Part shown: one piece after another, positions 1 to 6,500 of the stretch
Position numbering within the stretch: the stretch's first letter is position 1
Layout: each line of letters starts with the position of its first letter
NCBI GenBank assembly: GCA_002439705.1
Contig: DJPE01000050.1
Span: 3,011 to 9,692 of the forward strand
Source of the DNA: Christensenella sp. UBA6420
GTDB lineage: Bacteria > Bacillota > Clostridia > Christensenellales > DTU072
Length of the DNA: 6,682 nt
Direction of reading: 5' to 3'
Program-made: the position numbers and the translations under genes
The notes under the pieces: generated by a model
Databases searched by the model: none
Seen by the model: only the letters and a program-made list of their open reading frames with translations
Told to the model about the DNA's origin: nothing

Positions 1-1
1 A

Positions 2-568
2 ACCACCGCCGTGACTACTTCGACGAGCCTTATGATGGACAACACCAAACCTAATCAGCCCGAACTCGATTCCCGCGACAGCGTGTTCTATCAAAAATAC
101 GTCGGCGTATCGAATAAGTCGTACTATACCGACGAAGCGTCTTACGTTTACGAAGATAAAGAAACCGTACCGGGCAGCGGCGTACTCAACAGGGTAATAA
201 CGGGCGTTAATTTGGGACTCGGCGCGGTAAAGCCGTTGTTTTCGAGTAACGCAACCTACATAGAAAGGGGCGGTTCTGATATATTTATTTACGCAAAATC
301 GACGAAGATTGCGAAAATACCGGTAATCGGCGAAAACAGTCAGGGCTTCGACCCGACGGAAGAAGGAAGTCTGTATTGCAGAGTTTATTCCGACGCCGAC
401 GGAGCTACGGAATACTATTCTCTCATATTGGACCTTTTGACTAAGGACTCCGACGGGAACGACGTTTTCGAAACGAGCGGTTTTTACAGTATAGAGTTCG
501 TGGCGGTCGACGAAGCCGGCAACTATAACTATTGTCCCAACAAACAGTATATGAAAGTGGACGTGACA
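2..568 (+). other. N-terminal part of fragment: tail of one Ig-like domain plus a second Ig/HYR-like domain
   Basis: Residues 1-16 look like the last strand of an upstream Ig-like domain. They run into D-N-T-K-P at residues 13-17, a typical inter-domain junction in bacterial Ig-like chains. Residues 18-189 form a longer domain ending in G-F-Y-S-I-E-F-V-A-V-D-E-A-G-N-Y (from residue 160). This is the 'Y-x-I-x-F-x-A-x-D-x-A-G-N' strand-turn typical of HYR and related bacterial Ig-like folds. A D-S-D-G-N-D stretch at 149-154 could be a calcium loop. The segment between about 25 and 125 (Y-rich, then a G/L/V-rich piece near 61-75) matches nothing I recognise, so it may hold an extra small domain. 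This region shows that the Ig-like chain continues upstream of the window. Confidence 0.6.
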
Positions 569-3500
569 GACTATAAGTTCACTTGTCAGCTTATATTAGG
601 ACTGGGTGCTGCTTCGAGCGGCGTAATAAACATGTCCGACGCGACTCCGTCTTTTGCCACGATAAAAGACGACGGAAAGATAGGCGATTACGTAAGGTAT
701 TCGTCCACCGACGGAATATCCTTTAAGCGCGGCGCGAAAGTAGTGGTTAAGTTAAAGATGTCGTCGAGCGGTTCGGCCAAGTACATTTTGACCAATTTCA
801 AGACCGGCGGCTCGGTAAACGTAGCCACCACCGATAACGTTTACGACGCGAACTATTCCACCGTCATTACCGACAGTCCGAAGGAGTACGCATTCGAAGT
901 CAATTCCACTTACAGCAGCGACCCGAAGACGAGAGAAATTCAGTTCGTGTTCAAGCAGAGAGCTTACATAAGCGTAATAAACACATTGCAGACCTATACG
1001 GGAAGCGGGCTTAAAGTCATGCCGATAATAAAGGACGGCAAGGGAGCGGACGCTAAGACCGTCGCGGGTACGGTAAGGACGACCTATTCTAAGACCAAGG
1101 ACGGAGAATATACCGAAACTCTCCCCGTAGATAAGGGTACATATTACTATAAGTGCGAACTTCTTAATCACAGCACCTACTACGCCACCACCGAAAACGA
1201 CGGACTCGACCATATATTCGAAATTCAGGCGGCGACACCGCAGATAGAACCTACGAAAGTAATCGCGGAAGAAATAAAATACGGGCAGAGCCTTGCGGCG
1301 ATAGACTTTATAGAAGTTCAACCGGGGCAAATTCAGGACTTTAATACCCATATAAGATATGTTTCCGACGGAAGATACTATTACGACCGTTCCGCCGACG
1401 GAATAATAGGATATTACACGTTCGTGTTTACCGACAAGACGGCGGTAGGGTACGTCAAACCCAACGCGGGAACTATGGAAACCACGGTAAAATTCGTTCC
1501 TATTAAGTCCAAGGACGGAAATCCCGTCCGCAGCGGCGACGGAAGATTTATCCGCGACGAAAATTACAGAGAAGTTCAGTTTACCGTTAACGTTACCGTA
1601 AGAAGGTCTACGGAAACTTCTGTGACGATAGACGGACTCGACGAAACCACGAATACGATAACGTACGATTACGACGGATACAGCAAGTCGTTGAGTTACG
1701 AAATTCTTTCCGCTCTTTCGGGTGAAGAGTACGGAAACTTACTTAACGAGTACGCTCTCGTAACTTACAGAAAGAACGTCGAAGGGGACGAATACACTCT
1801 CGTGCCGCCCACCGACGCAGGCAGATATAAAGTTAAAATAGAATTAAGAAGCAACTGTAACTACACCGTAGGCGAACTCGAATACGATTTCGTAATAGCT
1901 AAGAGAAAACTTAACGTACTCTGCGATAACGTCGAGTACGACTACAAAAAGGCGGAAGATATAACGCCGCTCGCAAGTTACGGCGCGGGTTCGTCGAAAA
2001 TCGATTACCCTGCGTTGAACTACGTATTTAGTTTCTATACCTATATACAGGGCGGAACTTACGCTTCGGCGGCTACGGAAGAAAACTTTTTAGGTAACGC
2101 CGTACCGCAGAACGCGGGACGATACGTCGTAAAGATAGAACTTTCCGAAAACAATTTCGAAAACGCAAGCGAAGCGTACGCATTACTTACCATAAATAAA
2201 GTGGGCGGCACGAAAGTGGCGTTGAACGCGCCTACCGTGAAAGCGGTATACGGCGATTCCCACATAAGATTTTTGCAACCGCTCAAATCGATAGTTTTGT
2301 TGGAAAGCACTTCTTCCGGAGTAAGATACAGCGGCGAGAGCGTAAAGGGCAGCTTTATCGTTTCGTACAGGCAGTTCGGTTCGGTCGGACACGAAGGAGA
2401 AACGGCGGAAGAGTTCAGGGCGGACAGCGAAAGTTACGCCTTTACCGAAATCGGCAGATTAGGGGCATATTTATGTTTTATTCCGTCGGACGGCGACGAA
2501 ATTAATTTCGAAGTGATATCGAGAGAGATAGAAATAAGCGTAGGCAAGGCAAGACCGGTTTGTACCGATATGACGGTGGACGATATAGTATATCTTACCG
2601 ATATAAACTCAGTAAGCGACCTTACCTTTAACGGAAAACTCAAATATTTATTGTACGGAACGGAATACCTTTCCGTCGACGCCGACGATAAAGACTACGG
2701 CTATACGATGGAATTCTACGTCGCCGGTACGAAAAAATTTAACGCGGGCGAACATAATCTGGATATAAAGATTGTTCCCGACGGCGAACAGAGCGACAAG
2801 ATAGAAGAAATAGTCTGGTCGTTTAACATAACCGTTAATAAATACAGCCTTATTTTAGAAGCCGATAAGAATAATTACGACGAAGAGAAGAATTCTTACG
2901 TTTATAAATACGGTTCGGTCATCTTACCGTCGGTAAGCAACGACCAAAACGTATCGGTAAGGTCGGAAACAGCGTACTACGATAAAGATAATAACGTAGT
3001 GGACGGAACCCTTCTTCCTACAGGTAACTACAAGGCGGTTTATACCGTAATTAACGACGATTATCAGGGGACGATGAGTTTCGACATTGTCGTGGAAAAA
3101 GCCGATTTACGGTGCGACACCCTGCCGAAAATTTACGACGAGAATATAGCGGTAAGCTATAACAAACTTATGTCCGACGTATCCTTCAATTCGGGCGTCA
3201 TGGTAGCTACCATTAACGCTGCCGCCACTGCGGTGAAGGGAAGATTTTTGTTCGACTACGCCGCAAATACCCGCTTCACGGCTACGGGCGTAAGCGAAAG
3301 ATACGCTTTAAGGTTCGTTCCCGAAGACGGCGACAATTATAACGAATACGCTTACGCAGAAACCGAAGACGGCAAGAACAACGGTTTTTGTCTGTATCTT
3401 ACCGTATCGAAAGCCGATATAAGCGACGGAATAAGCGTTACTTTAATTAAGGAATACGTTTACGGAGAACTTTCTGTAGGTTTCGACGTAAATTCCGTCA

Positions 3501-6500
3501 TTGCCGGTTACGACACACCGGTTTACGTTAAAGTTACTATCGACGGAACGGAGAAAAGATACGAATACTCTACAGTAAAACAAGACGGTTTTAATCCGCT
3601 TGCGGGTAGCTTTTCCGTGGCGGGAATATCTGCTAACGACAAGGTGACGGCGGGCGAATATCCCGTCACGTTCACGATAAACGACGATAATTACAGCGGA
3701 AGTAAGACGGTTAATCTCGTCATAAACAAGAAAAAAGCCGAAATCGTCGTAAACGAAGAAGACAAGACGGTAAGGTTCAACAATATGAGCCAGAACCTTA
3801 AATACACGCTCGTATCCGACGGCGAAGCCATTTCGGAAACGGTGACGCAGAGCTTCTATCTTAGCGGCAACAGGCTTTCGGGCGCGCCCACTTCGATAGG
3901 TAAATACGTGGCGGAACTCAATATCCGCAGCACAAACTATTATGCAGACGCAGTAACGGTCGATTTTGTGATACGCGTGGACGAATCGCTTATTAACGTG
4001 ACCAACACCGAGCAGGTCTATTCCGTGCCAAGACAAGTAAACGCGGTAATAAGACTTATCGATGCGGCGTACACTCTTACTTTTGCGGCAAAACTGAGCG
4101 ACGACTATTACGCCGATATAGCGGCGAACGCAAAAACTTATTCCGAACTTCCCACCGACGCGGGCGAATACTGGATTTTGCTTAACTTCATCGCCGAAGA
4201 AAACAACGGATACGGAGAAACGATAGTTTACGAAAAGCCGCTTATTATAGAACGTTATACCGCGACCATAAGCGTAAACGACAGTATAAGCGTTTCTTAC
4301 ACGGGACGTCCGAACTCTATAAGAATCACCACCGTGCCGTACGGACTTGCGTACAAGGTGGAATATAAGGGCGAAAACGATGAAGACTACGAAGAAACGG
4401 AAGTGGTCTCCGCGAACACGGACGGCAAAACTCACCTTATAAGAATAACCGTTCTCGACGCGAACTACTGCGGCGAAAAGACGGTGCTTTACAGAATAAA
4501 CCCCGTCGCGTTGACGGAAGAAACCGCGCCGTCCTTTAACGATTACGCTTATTCCGACGACGTAGCACCCACTGTTTCCACGGCGGGCGTAATGCTGTTC
4601 GGAAGCAGGGAAGTAAGCGGCGTTTATTCCGTAAATTTAGATGATATTAAAGGGCTTTCGGTAGGTATTCACCGCGTAAACTATCGCTTTACCGCGACCG
4701 ATTCCGACGGTAATATCGACGGAAACTTTATTCCTTACGTCGGTACGACGGAAATAAGCGTGGTCAGAAAGAGAATATCCGCCGACGATATAATAATAGG
4801 AGAAAAGAGCGGAACTTACGCTTACTACAACGGCAAAAATTACACGGTTGACGCATACGTAAGAGACGGAGTAATCGTTAATCCGTCCCAAAATTCCGAC
4901 CTTACTATAAAAACGTACTACAATGGTCAGACGAGCTTGCCGAAAGAACCGGGTACGTACACCGTGAGAGCGGAAATCTCGGCTAAAAACTATACGGGTA
5001 CGAAAGAATGGGAAAAGGTTTTCGTAATAGAAAAAGGAACGCCGATAATAAGCGTCGCGCCGACGGCGGACGCAACCAAAAAGTTCGGCGTAGGGGATAC
5101 CTTCCTTGCTAACGACCTGGAAGACGGAGTAGGCATAGCGGTCATTGACGGAACGAACACCGTCGTACGCGGAACTTTCATTGCGGAAGAAAAGACTTTC
5201 GTGAAAGCCAACGTAAACGACGTAACGGTAGTGTTCACTCCTTACGATACCGCACACTTCAACAGCGTAAGATTTACGATAAAAGTAAACGTAGCTGGCA
5301 AAAACCCGTTCGGTAACGTAGAAGATTACGGCGACTGGAGCGGTAATATTACCTTGGAAAACGGCGGAACGATTACTTTGGCGGCGTATTACCCCGGAGA
5401 AGCCCGTTACGGCGTGAAAGCGGGAGATTTTTCGGTGAGAGTAAACGGAACGGCGAGCGACGTGGCGTATATAAACGGTTTCGGCGTGTTCTCGATAGCG
5501 GACGCCGACGCAGTACCCGACGTAAACGGCAAAATTCTTATTAAGTTTACGCCGATAGGCAGTCTTGCCGACGAATACAACATAGTTTACGGCTATCTGC
5601 CCGTAAGTATAGAAAAAGCCGATTTGCCCGACGCGGAAATAGAATTCGTGGCGTACTTAGGCAAGGCTCTTTCCGACGGCAAGGTCATTGTGAAATCGGC
5701 GGGTAAGACGGTCGATATTACGGGCGTACTTAATCTCTACGACGGAGAAAATCTCGTCGATATGGCTTCCGTAGCCGAAAACAAAACTTATACCTACGTC
5801 TTTATATCCGACAATTACAACGATATAACGGGCGAAATTACGATTAGCGTAAAGACCGAAATATCTTCCGACAATATAGTAGCCGATTACGACGAAAAAG
5901 ACTATGACGGCAATAATATTACCGCCGCCGATTTGGGAATAAAGGTAATAAACACCGAAATCGTTATTACTTACGAAGATATGAAAGTTACCGTTTATAA
6001 AGACGGCGCAGAAACGGACGACTCTTCGCAAACGGGCGTATATACGGTCATTGTCGTGGTCGATAACGGCATAGTCAGGGGAGAAAAGACCTTTACCTTT
6101 ACCGTAAGGTCGAGAGACGTGTCTTCTCTTATGACTCTGGATAGTTATTCCGCGACGTATGGCGAAGTTCGGGCGCCTAAACTTTTGGTAAACGGAGCCG
6201 AAGCGACCGATTATACCATTTTATACAAGGAAGAAGGGGCGAGCGACGCGTTCTATTCGAAGTATCTGTCCGACGTAGCCGGAAGCTATACGGTTAAAGT
6301 CTCCGTGGACGGAGAAAACTATTACGGAGAAAAAGAATTTACTTTCACGATAACGCCGAGAAAGTTAAGAATAATAGCCGACGCTGTTTATTCCTGCGAT
6401 TACGGCAAGGCAGTTCCGCCAAGGATTTCGTTCAGGGAAATCGACAGCGAAACTATAGTTACCGTAGAGTACGACGTATATTACTATTCCGACACCTATT

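Noticed and set aside
32..37. Two consecutive in-frame ATG codons as a possible gene start
   Set aside because: The frame is open upstream to the window edge, the preceding residues read as the end of an Ig-like strand, D-N-T-K-P follows as a domain junction, and there is no Shine-Dalgarno-like sequence or signal peptide.
752..1351. Minus-strand open frame of about 199 codons
   Set aside because: It lies wholly inside the giant gene, in codon register with it. Its translation is an Arg/Val/Tyr/Phe-rich mirror without a recognisable domain.
2059..2643. Short minus-strand open frames of 69-83 codons
   Set aside because: They overlap one another and the sense repeat units 4-6, and have no recognisable motif.
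3443..4435. Minus-strand open frame of about 330 codons
   Set aside because: Same register mirror of the sense gene. The length is explained by the rarity of sense TTA/CTA/TCA codons, and the opposite strand encodes clear repeat units 9-12.
4637..5257. Minus-strand open frame of about 206 codons
   Set aside because: Antisense to units 13-15, in codon register, with no domain or ribosome binding site supporting it.
5657..6031. Minus-strand open frame of about 124 codons
   Set aside because: Antisense mirror of units 17-18, hydrophobic only because sense Asp/Asn/Glu/Ile codons read as Val/Phe/Tyr.
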